A stretch of 64,000 nt of DNA from Medicago truncatula (Eukaryota; Streptophyta; Magnoliopsida; Fabales; Fabaceae): contig NC_053043.1 of NCBI RefSeq assembly GCF_003473485.1, positions 6,396,001 through 6,460,000 of the forward strand, given 5' to 3'. A model generated the notes under the pieces. That model did no database searches and was not told the origin of the DNA. It worked only from the letters and a program-made list of their open reading frames with translations. Shown here in pieces: positions 1 through 11,993 of this stretch. Position 1 is the first letter of the stretch, and each line of letters opens with the position of its first letter. The position numbers and the translations under genes were made by a program.

Positions 1-2265
1 GATTCAAGCATTAAACCTCTAAAAAATGAAATCGAGGGATCTATGTGAATATTGAAGTTTCTGACGTTTTCCTTATATTCGATATCTGTAAAAAAAAACT
101 CTATTTAGACTAAAGACATACATACTAGTGAGGATTATTTGGTTTTGATACTAGTGAGAATATGCATAAGTTTATTTGAGTATATACTCATGTCTTTTTA
201 ATAAAAGAATGAGAATCCAAAATTCCCAAACATATATATATATATATATATGAATCTGCCAAATCAACTAATATAATAAGAAATGTTTGTGCATATCAAA
301 CATTTTTTAAGAAGCAAAAATGATATTTAATATTAAACAAGTATCATCCCAGTATAAAGGTTTGCTCAACATTGTTTTATATTATGGTATTCATACGAAG
401 TTTATAAAAGTTTTTGTTATTGTTTAACAATGATTAATCACCGTCGAAATTTTTATGAGCCACACCAATCACTTACTTAACGAGTTCAAATCTCAAACTA
501 GTTGAAGAACCAAACTCTCCATACTCATTGCACATAATATATATATACTTTTTTTTTTGTTGTACAATATAAATCATATTCTAATATATTTGTCTTGCTT
601 ATTCTTGTTTTGTTGTGTTTGCATATATAATGGTGTTGAAATAGAAAAATGGAAACGCTAACATTTGGCTAGAAAGTGTAAACGAAAAGAATGATCAATA
701 TATGCGATTTGTTTTGTTGAGAAAACCGTGCTTAACGTATACAAAAATTCTGTGGTGTATTTTGAAGTTTTGTTAGATATCGATACTCTAATTCCCTGTA
801 GATATAATTAGTTTAAAATATTCAAATCTATTTTAAAATAATTAAATGTAAATAAGTGACACGACTTTAGATGATTGAACGATAAGTATATACCAAATCA
901 AACTTCAAATAATTCAGGTATATTATTAAATGAAAATAAATTGCTGAAAGTTGGTAGCGGTAGAACTTAGAATATTTTTCTATTGCAATGTCATAATCTA
1001 AGTAAGAATCGTGGCCATTTGGAGAAAGAAATAGAAGCCTGAATTACTTGCAAACCTTCCTAAAGAATTATATTGCAATTGAACTATGACGTAGATATTC
1101 TTAAACTAAGCCTTTCTCTCACGATCCCATATATTTTCCAGGTCACGTCCTACGATATATGTTTGATTCCATTTTTATATCTGCATGTGGTAAAAATAAA
1201 CTATGAAGTTGCTTCGTCATTTTCCCCCACAAATTATACACTAATGTTTCTGTATTTTATAATAAATAGACTACCAAAAAAAAAGTTAGAATATTAACAA
1301 TAAAAATTATATAGTATTGCCCTTCAACTCATAATGTAAACTAGGATTGCGAGATGAAATGCTAATTGGAATGTTACAATTACCATTGAGAATGAAATAT
1401 GAAACTTTTTGAGTTAAGGCGAGAACAAAAGTTGTATAGTATTGCCATTACCGACAATTACCCTTTGATTTATACAAACACTACTAAATCTTGTAGTCTC
1501 ACTGTAACATTTTTTTGCCACGAAATAATTATCACTTTAAAATATCAATTCAGCATTTATTATAGTTTTTCACTAATATACATTTCTTTATTAAATAACG
1601 AATATATTAAAATAACAATTATTAATTTTCGCACTTTACACTTTACTCTACGCATTATAGAGGATTCAAATTCACAAGTAAAGCTATTGTTAACTTTTTT
1701 AATTAGTTAAGTTTAATGGATTAATTTTAAATGTGTGTATGTTGGATGACACTTAACCAAACATTAATGTACATCTTTTTATAGTTAAACAGAATGACAA
1801 TAACCATTTAAAAACTCATCTACAAAAGTGAAGAATCATTAATTTGAAACATGTTTAAAGTGTTCTATCTATCGATATCGATATTTGACAGTTGAGTTAA
1901 AAATTGTGGCTTAAATGAACATTATTGTCACACGCTATGATTCATTAATTTTCTTATCCTAACCCATATGCAGTAAATGAAAGCGAAGGGTCTTTCATTC
2001 TTGTCATCAAGATGTCGTTGTATAGAAGCAAGACAAGTTCTCTTGGATTTATTGCTGTATATGAGTACATATTTCATAGTACTTAATATGGCTGACCTTA
2101 CAAAGAACTAATACTTCGAATAATTAAGTAAAAAAACGTCTTATTCATGAAGACAAAATAGTTAGGCTGAAACACATATAGTTTGACTAAATAACACAAC
2201 AAAGATCTCTAAGAATTTCACTAGGAAGCGATAATATTGTGTTATAGACAGAAAACTGTAGATTT
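1..2265. other. AT-rich intergenic DNA, no gene seen
   Basis: No open frame here has a recognisable domain or plant-like exon structure; the short frames at 1073-1297 and 1399-1710 are low-complexity AT-rich translations. A short (TA)n run lies at about 231-251. Confidence 0.6.
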
Positions 2266-2274
2266 TTTTATTTT

Positions 2275-2755
2275 GGCTTGCACTTTTCCCCCCTATAGTT
2301 TGCCAATTGTGCGATTTTGCATCCCATAGTTTTAAACGAGCGATTTTGTCCCCTATAGTTTTCCCTCTTTCTGATTTTATGGCCCCCATGACATTTAGTG
2401 CTGGTTTTTTTATCAATTAATGTATGTCGCGTGTGTAATTCCATTTTTAAAAAAAATAAAAAATGATATTTTTCAGATTTTGAGAGAAGGAGCACGTGAT
2501 TTTTCAGATTTTAAGAAGAAATATCACGTGCCTCCTTCTTTCAAAATCTGAAAAATACCATTTTTTTTTTAAAAATGGAATTACACACGTGACACACATT
2601 AATTGATAAAAAACATACATATCAGCACTAAATATCCTAGGGACCATAAAGTCAGAAATGGGGAAAACTATAGGGGGCAAAATCGCTCGTTTAATACTAT
2701 GAGGTGCAAAATCGCACAATTGGCAAACTATATGGGGGAAAAGTGCAATTAAGTC
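2275..2755. mobile_element. Foldback MITE with 9-bp target duplication (Mutator-type)
   Basis: The whole 481-bp stretch is one long inverted repeat centred near 2515. The left arm (GCACTTTTCCCCCCTATAG at about 2280) is mirrored at 2725-2755, and both arms carry matching blocks such as GCGATTTTG. The 9-mer TTTTATTTT flanks it on both sides (2266-2274 and 2756-2764), a length typical of Mutator-like elements, although in such AT-rich sequence this could be partly chance. It codes for nothing; the short frames inside are inverted-repeat translations. Confidence 0.75.
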
Positions 2756-2764
2756 TTTTATTTT

Positions 2765-5219
2765 TTTTAAATAAACCATTGCATCCTGTAAAAACTATAG
2801 CTTGTCGTATGAAAATTACTAAACTATAATAAACTCCTAACGCGTTTTTCATTTTGACAAGATAAGCCTAGGATTTGCTTATATTTGATTGAAATAGTCA
2901 ATCTTTTTCACATCGGTATAGATGTCTAATTACTAAACTATAATAATAAACTATGTCTCGAGAAATACTAAGAATGTATAGTTCCATATCATAGTTGATA
3001 CTCGGAGATAAACTAAGAATTTTAAGATATTTTCACTAATGATAATTTAAGTGAGTTAATTTAACTTCTTTAAAAAATTGATAAAATGATCAAACCTGAA
3101 TATTTCATCAAACTTTTCAAATTATGGCGAGTATCGTCGTTCTTCCCTCAAGTTTTAATTGTTACAATCAAGTTCCTGGACCTCCTTTCATTAATTAAAA
3201 CTCTCAAATTATCTTAATCAATTAAAAAAATTCATAATTTGGATCGATTAAACTGTTTTATACAATACATTTTTTCTAATCTAGTTTCGCATCCGTATGC
3301 GGTTCAATATTGTGCTTGCGATCGGTGCTCGTTTATTAGAAATGATTAGAGTTAGTTCAACATTTATTGTTTTGTATGTTTGTGTTATCCATTTGGATTG
3401 ACCTAAACTTTCATATGTGGTTTCTTGAGTCAAACCCAGTGTTTGTATTTCCTTGTTTTTTTTTTATTTAATCAACTTTTTCTTTTGCTTTAAAAAATAA
3501 ATATAAAGAAAATCTTTTAATAAAAAAAATGAGACTTACGTGGACTTAGTAAAGAAAATCGATGGTATAATATTTCATTAATTTGTGAGATTAAATTAGG
3601 CTGAAATTGCTGGAAAAGAGACCAAAATCACATGTTAGTTAACTAAAAATAAATTTTAATACCAAAAGTTTCAAAATATTACTTATTTACATTGTGTGAC
3701 AAAAGAAAAAACTCTGACAAAGGTATGCACATGTTTACATATACATATTTAATATTGCCCATTCCATTTAATAATCGAATGTCATGAAATCGTTGGCTAG
3801 ATATACCAAAACATTAAAAAGTATAGACAATATATCGACAATATGTTTTATGTGGCCATTTGTTTAAGCAACGCCTTAGCATATATACACACACACACTG
3901 ACATACACACGTTCACAAACAAGACAAAGTAAATGGAAGTATACCAAAATTTTACTTGGTCAAATTAGAAGACCAATTTGACCCTTAGCTAGAGTGAGTA
4001 TCTTCTAATTATATGCCTAAAATCAAGAGGGTTATGACAAAAGCTTAAGGCAAATGGCAATCACTTTCTTGATCTAACTAATGATAGTGATACTTCTAAG
4101 TGCATAATTGAATAGCAAAAGAAAAATACTCTTTGCCGTTTGAACAGTATATTAATTCTTTTGCTCGTGTGAATTTAGATTAAGACCTCTCAAGTTTCAA
4201 AGTTTGAACCATTTCTCAGTCAAGGCCTGCCTGTAAAAATGCATATTGAGTGGTCTCTGATTGACTGACTCACTTGATTATGAAGCTGAAATATGTGTTC
4301 GAGTTTGTCACGGCTTCGTACCTGAGACATTGTGTGAGTTTGGTTGTGCGACCATTCCAATAAAATTGATTTTGATTAAAAATAATTTTGAATAAAAGTG
4401 GTTTGTGTTTGGATGCATCCGTCTAAAAGTGAGTTGAAACTTTAAATTTATATGTTAGAATTAATTTTAGAATCAAAAACTACAAATTTTAGTTTCAAGT
4501 AGAATCAATTCTAGAAACATAATCAATTTTAATCAACAACAACCAAACATGTCAGATTCTAAACCTCTAGAATCAATTTTGTTTTCTCTAAAAGTGAAAC
4601 CAAACATACACATTGTCATTGTAGTCATTAAATACTTTTGTTGTCTCAAAATAACTAATCTCTTTGTAAAAACAACCGTTTCTAAATAACCGACATTTCT
4701 AATTTTTAATACAACAATATTAAAATTATCTTTTTTAAGTTGTATCACTTAATTAATTATCTTTATTTTATTCATATATTTTTCTTATTGTTTTTGAAAT
4801 TGTCTCGTATTACACTTCATTTTAGAACGTAGAGAGAATATCAATAATACAAACGAATCTTTTAGTTTAAGTGTATCTTCTATTAGTAATTTAATGGATC
4901 ATAGATATAAGAATGACTTCATGGTTGGAGAAGCTGAAAAGTTGGGTGAGAAGTGTTGGTCACGAGGGGTGTTAGAAGATCATTTTATAAATTGAACTTA
5001 AAGCATCCATACAAGTTAAACTAAACACCACATTTGAACTTAAAATTTTAAAACATTGAATTTATGAGATATTCATAGATATATGATGTTCAACATCCAC
5101 TTTTTTATTGAGAATTTTACTCACATTTGATATACAATAAAAAATAAAGTTGTCGCTCATCATCTTCTACATAAGAAATTATCTTCTAATATCTTTATCG
5201 CAGGAGTCTGATGGTTTTG
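2765..5219. other. Intergenic DNA, no gene seen
   Basis: No supported coding region. It contains one candidate MITE (4358-4615, listed separately); the rest is AT-rich sequence without recognisable structure. Confidence 0.55.
4358..4615. mobile_element. Candidate legume MITE
   Basis: The ends carry TGTGTTTGG (about 4405) and its near-complement CCAAACATA (about 4601). The interior has several inverted AATTGATTTT / AAAATCAATT blocks. The wording matches a high-copy legume repeat I remember, but no clear target duplication was found, so the borders are approximate. Confidence 0.4.
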
Positions 5220-5850
5220 GAGAAATTAGAACTCTATTTGTTTCTCTAATATTCGTAACTTATCTGCCACCCTAATATCTTGCTTCTCTAGCTCTCCAAC
5301 CCCGACGATTGCAGATAAATGGATTTGATGGAACTCCTCTAATCAATCTTGTATCATTCTTAATGTTGATGACGGTTGTTTAGGAAATCCTATCAGAGCA
5401 GGATTTGGAGGTTTACTTCGACCGTTGGATTGCAGGTTTTTCTGGTTTACATTGCAGACACATCTAACATTCTACTTGTTGAGTTTCCATTCATCATCGG
5501 TTGTTACTTGCTAAGGAGATGAACTTTCAAGAGGTTTTCTACTATACGAATTCTCTCCATTGTGTTCAAATCCTTAAAGAGTTAACCCCTATATTTCACA
5601 AGTATGCTACGTTGATTCAAGATGCCAAGGATCTCCTAAATTTTGACTGACTAGCTTCCATTGATCACACTCTTAAAGAAGGAAGTAACTGTGTAGATTT
5701 TCTAGTTATGATTGGTGCTTCTTCTACCTTAGATTATGTTGTTCACACCTCTCCTCCGACAAGAATATTTAATCTCTTAGTCTTTTTTTATTGTGTTTTT
5801 GTTCTATTCTTTTTCTTTTGTTTCTGTTAGCTTTGTAAAAAAAAAAAAAA
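5220..5850 (+). mobile_element. 5'-truncated LINE tail with RNase H remnant and poly(A)
   Basis: In mixed frames, 5345-5770 translates to pieces of the RNase H-like domain that ends many plant non-LTR retrotransposon ORFs: LNVDDGCLGNPIRAGFGGLL near 5360, then a helix resembling NFQEVFYYTNSLHCVQILKE, then an EGSNCVDFLV block near 5680. A run of 14 A at 5837-5850 ends it like a LINE tail. AGAAATTA occurs just before (about 5218) and just after the tail and may be the target duplication. The frame is interrupted, so it is a dead insertion. A related fragment lies at 55,747-56,090. Confidence 0.65.
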
Positions 5851-6019
5851 GAAATTAACAACATTAATTAAATTCGTTTAAAAAGTTAATTTAATGAATT
5901 AAAATAACTCTAACCAAATTGATCAACAAAAAGACACATTTGAATACTAACTTCAGTAACGGAATCCACTTTTGAGGATTTTTTTTTTACTTTGGATAAA
6001 TTAATGGACTATAGTCTAT

Positions 6020-6202
6020 GAGAAATGATATTTGTACAACCATTTTGGTATAATTTTTGTACAACTTTCTCTCTCATATTCACATTATGTTTTTATTCTC
6101 TCTCTTCTTTTTTCTCTTTCTATTATTTTTAACAAATGAGAAGAGATAACAATAAATTATCCCAAAGGTTATACCAAAATGATTGTCAAAATATCACTGC
6201 TC
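6020..6202. mobile_element. Short MITE, family A, copy 1
   Basis: One of three related ~180-bp elements in this window (others at 13,603 and 42,525). They share the start GAGAAATGATATTTGTACAA and a matching inverted end (TATCACTGCTC here), with a central pyrimidine-rich block of TTCTCTCT repeats. Non-coding. Confidence 0.65.
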
Positions 6203-8310
6203 ATAAGCTATAGCCCCATAGATCCACATTCAATTCAAAGACCAAAGTGTACTCGTTTCCTATATATTTGGATTTGGATGATGAGCTGTCCTGTCCATAG
6301 TACATGAAGCTAAGATAAGATGTGTGCCTTGTACGAAGAATCATTGTCCTTTTACTTTTACCCAAAAGATACACATTTTTCCTCAAAAGAAAAAAGATAT
6401 TTATTCAGATTTACCAATGAATGTGTACGATCTAGTTAACTCAAACATCGAATATTCCAAGATTATCTATCGTTAATTTCTCGGTTATAGCTAAGAACTT
6501 GTTATAAGTGAGAAGATAAAGTGAATGTGACTTGCATAAAAAAAAAAATGTGAATGTGACTTGTAAGAATGATTGGTTCTTATATAAGAGAACTCGTTGA
6601 ATTAATTTTAGGTTCTTAAGCAATTGCTATGTTAGAATAAAAAGTTGATAAAGTTGCGTGTGACCTAATCCCATAGAAATGAATTCAATTGTAGTCATAA
6701 TTTTGGAGATGTCTAGCTATAATTGCATAGTGGACGAATTGACGAATGACAATAAATTAGATAGTCAAGACTCAAGAATCTGGCTAGTGCAATCGAAAAT
6801 CAGAAAATGACAAGTTTAGTTTGGCTAGATGAGAAAGTTAGTCATAGTTTGTTCGTTTACCATTCGATCTTTGTTTGAGAATTTCACTTGCCACATCGTC
6901 CTTTTGGAGAGAGTAATTTTTATTTCAATTTTTTTTATCCATCTAGTTTCTAAGGAGATGAGTCCGATAATTAGGGTTTGTTTGTGAGATAAGTAAAGTC
7001 TAACAAAAAGTTATTTCACATAAAAATTGAAGTCAAATTATCCCAAACAATCTGGCGGACCTCAAAAACAAGCTTAATCACGTGGTTAATTAATTTATAT
7101 TTTAAATTTCGAATATCACAATTGGTGAAAGTTCATCTTGAATATTTTTTTTTGGTCCAATAGAAGGTCAAAGTTCAACAAAAAAACGAAGCTAAAAAAC
7201 TAGACGAACAATTCTAGATATAAACATAAAATAAATATCATTAAAAAGCAAACGACAAAGCTCACTAAGGGGAGATTCCACATCATAGAAACGACAAAAC
7301 TCATCAAGAGGAGATTTAACAATAAAGCAACTAAAATAATTCCAAAAATGACTATAATTAGCATTCATCACTTTTGTTACCCTCCTAGCAAGTATGACGA
7401 ACTTATACTTGTCAATCCAAAGTCAAAAGAATGTAAATACGCCTCACCAAAGAGGAAACTACCTCGCCAAGATTGGAATTATATATAATCATGTCAATCA
7501 CGAATTTTTTAATCACTCTCCATAACAAGTTGCAAAATATGATTTCTCTAAGGCATACCATGGTACAATCTTCACATCTTCGCTTGAGGTGTATCACATG
7601 AACCAATTTTCTTATTGTAGTATTTGATCCAATGCTCGTCTAAATTGCAAAAGAGACCTCCACACCCCGGAGTCTCACTATTCCTCTTGCATTCATCATC
7701 ACCGTTGAGTTTGATCTAATCATACGTCCTCAGATTAGTTGGGGGTTCACTATATTTCTCAAAATAAATATAGAGACCTCTATTTTAAGAGATAAAGATA
7801 GAAAATAAATAATCGGTCTCACCATCAAGTAGGTTCCTGCTGTAAACGAAATGACAAACAATATTTAAACTTATGCGCAATTGTAAAGTTTTGGATGATA
7901 GATATTGAATCTATTAATATCAACATTGTGAATTAAAGAGTGATATGACAATGCAACACTTTAAATTCACCATATGAGATGGTATGTTGGTCCTCTTACC
8001 CGACAGCCAAGAAAGCTATGTACATATATATTTTGTTAGTAGGGCTTGACATTTGATGGCCCTTATTTAGGAGCACATGAAGGTGCTTATAAATAGTTGT
8101 TGTTGTCATTACAAGTCCCACGTTGAAGTCCCATTCCTTTTTAAATTTTTTGCAGAATGTGCTTGCGTGTGGTGTGGGGTGGGGTGGGGTGCCTTCTCTC
8201 TATCAATCACTTTTAGATTCCTTCCTTCCTTCCCCCCAGCTCTTTTTTTTTCTTAGGTGAGGTGGGATCCTAAAGCAACGTCCACATTAGTTCCTTTCTC
8301 TGAAATTTGC
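6203..8310. other. Intergenic DNA, no gene seen
   Basis: No supported gene. A G-rich minisatellite-like run (GTGGGGTGGGGTGGGGTG) lies at about 8172-8190. A TATAAATAG sequence near 8089 could be a core promoter, but no gene follows within a convincing distance. Confidence 0.5.
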
Positions 8311-8315
8311 CTCAA

Positions 8316-8409
8316 CACGTGGCGCAACTACATATTATCTGCCCACAGTCCCCTTCCTTACCCATCAATTAACACGTGGACACATATTGTTTTTCTGGGA
8401 CAACACGTG
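8316..8409. promoter_or_regulatory. Cluster of three G-box/ABRE-like motifs
   Basis: Three copies of AACACGTGG occur within 94 bp, with CACGTG cores at 8316-8321, 8373-8378 and 8404-8409, spaced 57 and 31 bp. CACGTG with ACGTGG context is the known binding core of plant bZIP and bHLH factors (ABRE/G-box). No recognisable gene lies next to it, so regulatory use is only inferred from the clustering. Confidence 0.35.
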
Positions 8410-8910
8410 GATACATATACTGTTATTAATGCATTATTATTATTATATATTCTTATTCTTGGTATATATATATCAATGTTGAGTTAGATATATGATACTA
8501 CTAACTGTGGTCCTAAAACACTATAGAAAGGACTCTGTTATTAATTGGTGACATTTCGATACAGCTTTCTAGTAGAAGAAAATAAGGAGACTCACTTGTA
8601 TAAGTTAGATATATTCTTCTTATTAAGGGTGTTGATAAGGCATGTAAGGAGAGTCACACGTAAACAATGGTGTTCATATGCATGTAAACTAATCATCCAC
8701 AATCCGTTTTGATGGATAAAAATGATATTTGCATATAGTCCATGCATAACCATATGGATAAATATCCGCAATACATATATTTAACAAGTATATCGGCGAG
8801 TGTAATTGATGATATAAACTTTTTTTAAAAAAAAATGAATATTATTATATATGTAGTAATCGGCGATTGTAATCGATAAAATATTAAGTTAATAAATATA
8901 TCATTTTATT

Positions 8911-9046
8911 ATCCCCGTGAGCATAGCTCAGTTGGTAGGGATATTGCATATTATATGCAGGAGCCGGGTTCGAACCCCGGACACTCCACTTCTCCACAAT
9001 TAAATTGTGTGAGCTCTAGCCACTAGGCTACTTGACCAAAAAAGAA
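8911..9046 (+). mobile_element. tRNA-derived SINE with 16-bp target duplication
   Basis: The head mimics a tRNA: box A TAGCTCAGTTGG near 8923 and box B GGTTCGAACCC near 8967. It is followed by a non-tRNA body (CACTCCACTTCTCCACA, then TAGCCACTAGGCTACTTGACC) and a short A-rich tail. The 16-mer AATATATCATTTTATT flanks it on both sides (8895-8910 and 9047-9062), which proves insertion by retroposition. The body resembles the Au/Mt SINE group of plants. It is not a functional tRNA, since the 3' acceptor side does not pair. Confidence 0.88.
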
Positions 9047-9062
9047 AATATATCATTTTATT

Positions 9063-9569
9063 TTATCCGTGAATATTTATTAACTTTCTTAATGAAAATA
9101 ATAATAATAATAATGCGTTCCTATATATGAGAGATAGGATAGGAAGGACCGACAGAGTATATGTGATTTTTTTCTTCTTCTTTTATTTGATAAAAGGGGC
9201 ATAAGTCAATTTTAAACTTTAAAATAAATAGGCCGTACTATATTATATATATTACAAATTTAACATGTTGCTTTTGGTTTTTCATAATGAGCCCCCCAGT
9301 TACTTTGTGCACTATGGTTGCGAGACATAGTTTTCATGCCCACATTTGTGTTAAAATAGACTGAGATATACAAATGATTTTCCTTTTTATTTTCACTTTC
9401 ATGGATTCGGTGGCCATGCATGTCATACATCCTTTATGAACGGACCCTTATATGCTTTATTTGAAAACCATATGGAAATGTTTATCGTACTTAGATTCGA
9501 ATTTGGCTTTAAAAAGACTTCAAGAGCCATTGTGTGTGATGTTCATAAACAAAAATTATAATCCACTGA

Positions 9570-9571
<2 letters not shown>
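9063..9571. other. Intergenic DNA, no gene seen
   Basis: AT-rich sequence with a short (AATA)n tract near 9098-9113. Nothing codes here that I can recognise. Confidence 0.5.

Positions 9572-9607
<36 letters not shown>
9572..9607. repeat. (TA)n microsatellite
   Basis: About 18 uninterrupted AT/TA dinucleotides directly abut the foldback element that follows. Confidence 0.95.
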
Positions 9608-9609
<2 letters not shown>

Positions 9610-9610
9610 G

Positions 9611-9874
9611 ATTTTTATGTGAGAGTGTTTTAGCAAGTTATAACTAAAAAGTTAATAAATACACCTTAAGGTGTATGTTGCTATAACACACCTTCTAAAA
9701 AAACAAGTGGGTGTGTTCTAGCAAATCCTATAGACATTTGCTAGAATACACCCACTTATTTTTTAAAAGGAGTATTTTAGCAAATGAATAACTAAAAAGT
9801 AGTTAAATACACCCTAAGGTGTAGCTTTGCTAAAACACTCCCACATAAAAATTAGTGGGTGTGTTCTAGCAAAC
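9611..9874. mobile_element. Foldback MITE with repeated TAGCAAA motifs
   Basis: The arms are inverted copies: ATTTTTATGTG(A/G)GAGTGTTTTAGCAA at 9611 reappears reversed near 9852. The centre is a near-perfect palindrome (GGGTGTGTTCTAGCAAATCC at about 9711 against its complement at about 9750). A third copy of the inner motif lies just outside the right arm. It sits directly against a (TA)n tract. Non-coding; superfamily unknown. Confidence 0.7.
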
Positions 9875-10138
9875 CCATATATATGTTATTGATGTTCCAT
9901 ATACTATCAGTTCATTTTTGAAGGAATATAATATACTATCAGTTCATAAAAGTCCCTTTTCAGCCACAAATATTCAAACAATAATAGAGATAATGTGGTT
10001 GACGTGAAAAAACCATGCAAGTACTGTTTTTTTTTTTTTAATTATTTATAAAGTTCCTTTTTTGTGGGGTATATCTGCAAAGTTTTCAGTTGCTTATTGA
10101 TCATATATAATTTGTTAAGATTTATTGTTATTTGATTA

Positions 10139-10838
10139 GACCAAGTGTACTCATCTGATTGGTTGTTTGGATTTATCTCATCTTAATTAATAATTTTTTT
10201 TTGGTTACAATCTTAATTAATAATTTGAACTCAATTATTTCATTATAAATTAATTTTTTTAAAAAATTTTTTATACCAAAATTCATAATTTTTTTTTTTA
10301 CCTATAAATAGAGATTTGGTTCATTTGATTTGGACACAGAAAAAAAACTAAGTTTTTCACTATTATTATTAGCTTTTCTTTTGAAGTTTTAATCTTTTTT
10401 TAGTGAAATGAGCCAAAAGCTGTTTGGAAATTAATTTCAATCAAATATTTGTCTGTATTTTGAAGTTTGTTGTCTTGCATTTTAAGTTATTTGTGTGTCG
10501 CGTGCTTAGTTTATTTTATTGCATTTTAAGTTAAGAAAATAAAAATAAATTATTTAAATAAATTTTGTTTTTACAAAACACTAAAAAATAAATTGTTAAG
10601 TGTTTTTTATTTTAATTTAATTTAATTATAATTGATAATTGTAATTTTATGTAATTATAAAAACAAAAATATAAAATTAAATAAGAATAAGAAATAAAAG
10701 ATGGTAGGGTAGAGTGTTGAATGAAAAATCATTGGAGAGGATAAAAGTTGAATAAGAGAGAGAAAATGATATGGAATATTAGGAATTGAAAAAGTGGATG
10801 TTGAATGTTGTTGAATAGAAAAACTATTGTAAATGATC
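10139..10838 (-). mobile_element. PIF/Harbinger-type MITE, target TTA
   Basis: Flanked by TTA on both sides (10136-10138 and 10839-10841). The ends are GACCAAGTG at the left and, reversed, GATCATTTACAATAG at the right. The body is the same family as the larger element at 40,256-41,506, in opposite orientation, sharing long near-identical blocks such as AAGCACGCGACACACAAATA. This copy has lost the coding part and is a 700-bp MITE. A small duplicated block (CAATCTTAATTAATAATTT) lies near its left end. Confidence 0.85.
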
Positions 10839-10841
10839 TTA

Positions 10842-11457
10842 GTGCTATAAAGGAAAAAAGGTCGAACTAAAAATTAAATAAAATCATAAAAAGTCGCAAT
10901 CTCTTTTAATGTATACTGTAGTACTTTCTCTTTAATTGGGAAATGGAATAATTATTTATATTTTTTGAAAGGAAAATATTTTTATTTTCTATGTTCCTAT
11001 ATTTTTCACATGTAAAGGCATACTTAACCAGGGTTATAAATATTAGTGATCTTGGTTATATTTGTTACGTAATAAATATTAATATATATTTTATATACAC
11101 CCTTAATTACATTTAATTTAAGAAATGATACCCTTTAAAAAAAAATGACATTGAATGTTTATCCAATTTAAAATTGTAGCAAATACTGTTCTTTGAGGCA
11201 AGGTAATTTTATTACAGGTCAAACAACTTCATTCTCCCCTTCTCACGATGTAGAGATGGGGAAACGTTAATTAGACTTTTACAAACAATTTAGTAAGTGA
11301 AAAATCTTAACCAGATAAATATGAATTTTGAAACAGACTCCAAAATTGTAAAATATAGTATTTATTTTTAGGATGGTGTCTTTGATTTTATGGCTATAAT
11401 TCATGATTTTAGACATTTATGGATGACTGATTTAGTGAACTCTGATGTAAAAGTTTA
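10842..11457. other. Intergenic DNA, no gene seen
   Basis: AT-rich sequence without recognisable coding or repeat structure. Confidence 0.5.
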
Positions 11458-11743
11458 GGGTTAATTAAGTAAATGGTCCTTATAAATATTCAGAATTTTA
11501 TTTTTAGTCCTTACAAAATAAAATCACACTTTTTAGTCCCTATAAGATTTTCCGTCAGCATTTTTAGTCCTTATAAAATTTTTCTATCATCATTTTTAGT
11601 CCTTGTCAAAAATTTCTGTCAACATTTTTTGTCCCTAAAATACTTAAGAAAAATATCATAGAGACTAAAAAGTGTGATTTTATTTTATTGGGATTAAAAA
11701 CAAAATTTTGAATATTTATAGAAATCATTTACTTAATTAACCC
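11458..11743. mobile_element. Short inverted-repeat MITE (GGGTTAATTAAGTAAAT ends)
   Basis: GGGTTAATTAAGTAAATG at 11,458 is mirrored by CATTTACTTAATTAACCC ending at 11,743. The interior carries several direct TTTTTAGTCC(C/T)T blocks. The type resembles the high-copy legume elements whose ends read GGGTTAAAT...GGTCC, as at 53,433. The flanking 9-mers match at only 6 positions, so the target duplication is decayed or absent. Confidence 0.65.
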
Positions 11744-11993
11744 AATAGTGTTGCCCATATTTTAACTAGGGAAGCACTATGTCATATCTTAATATTTTGC
11801 ATTGTGTAACTCTACTTTGATTAATAATGAAAAACTATAAACTTCTTTCTCTATAAAAAAAAGAATTTCTTTGAAGCTTTTCGGAAAAGGTTAGTTAGAA
11901 CTTTATTCAAAATCATTTTAATAACTAACTTTATTGGCATTCTTTCTAGCTTTATTATTAATTGGAAAAGTTTTCAATTTTTTTTCCAACTAT

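Noticed and set aside
8917-8990. tRNA-like sequence with box A and box B
   Set aside because: The 16-bp target duplication, non-tRNA body and A-rich tail show it is a SINE head; the acceptor stem does not close.
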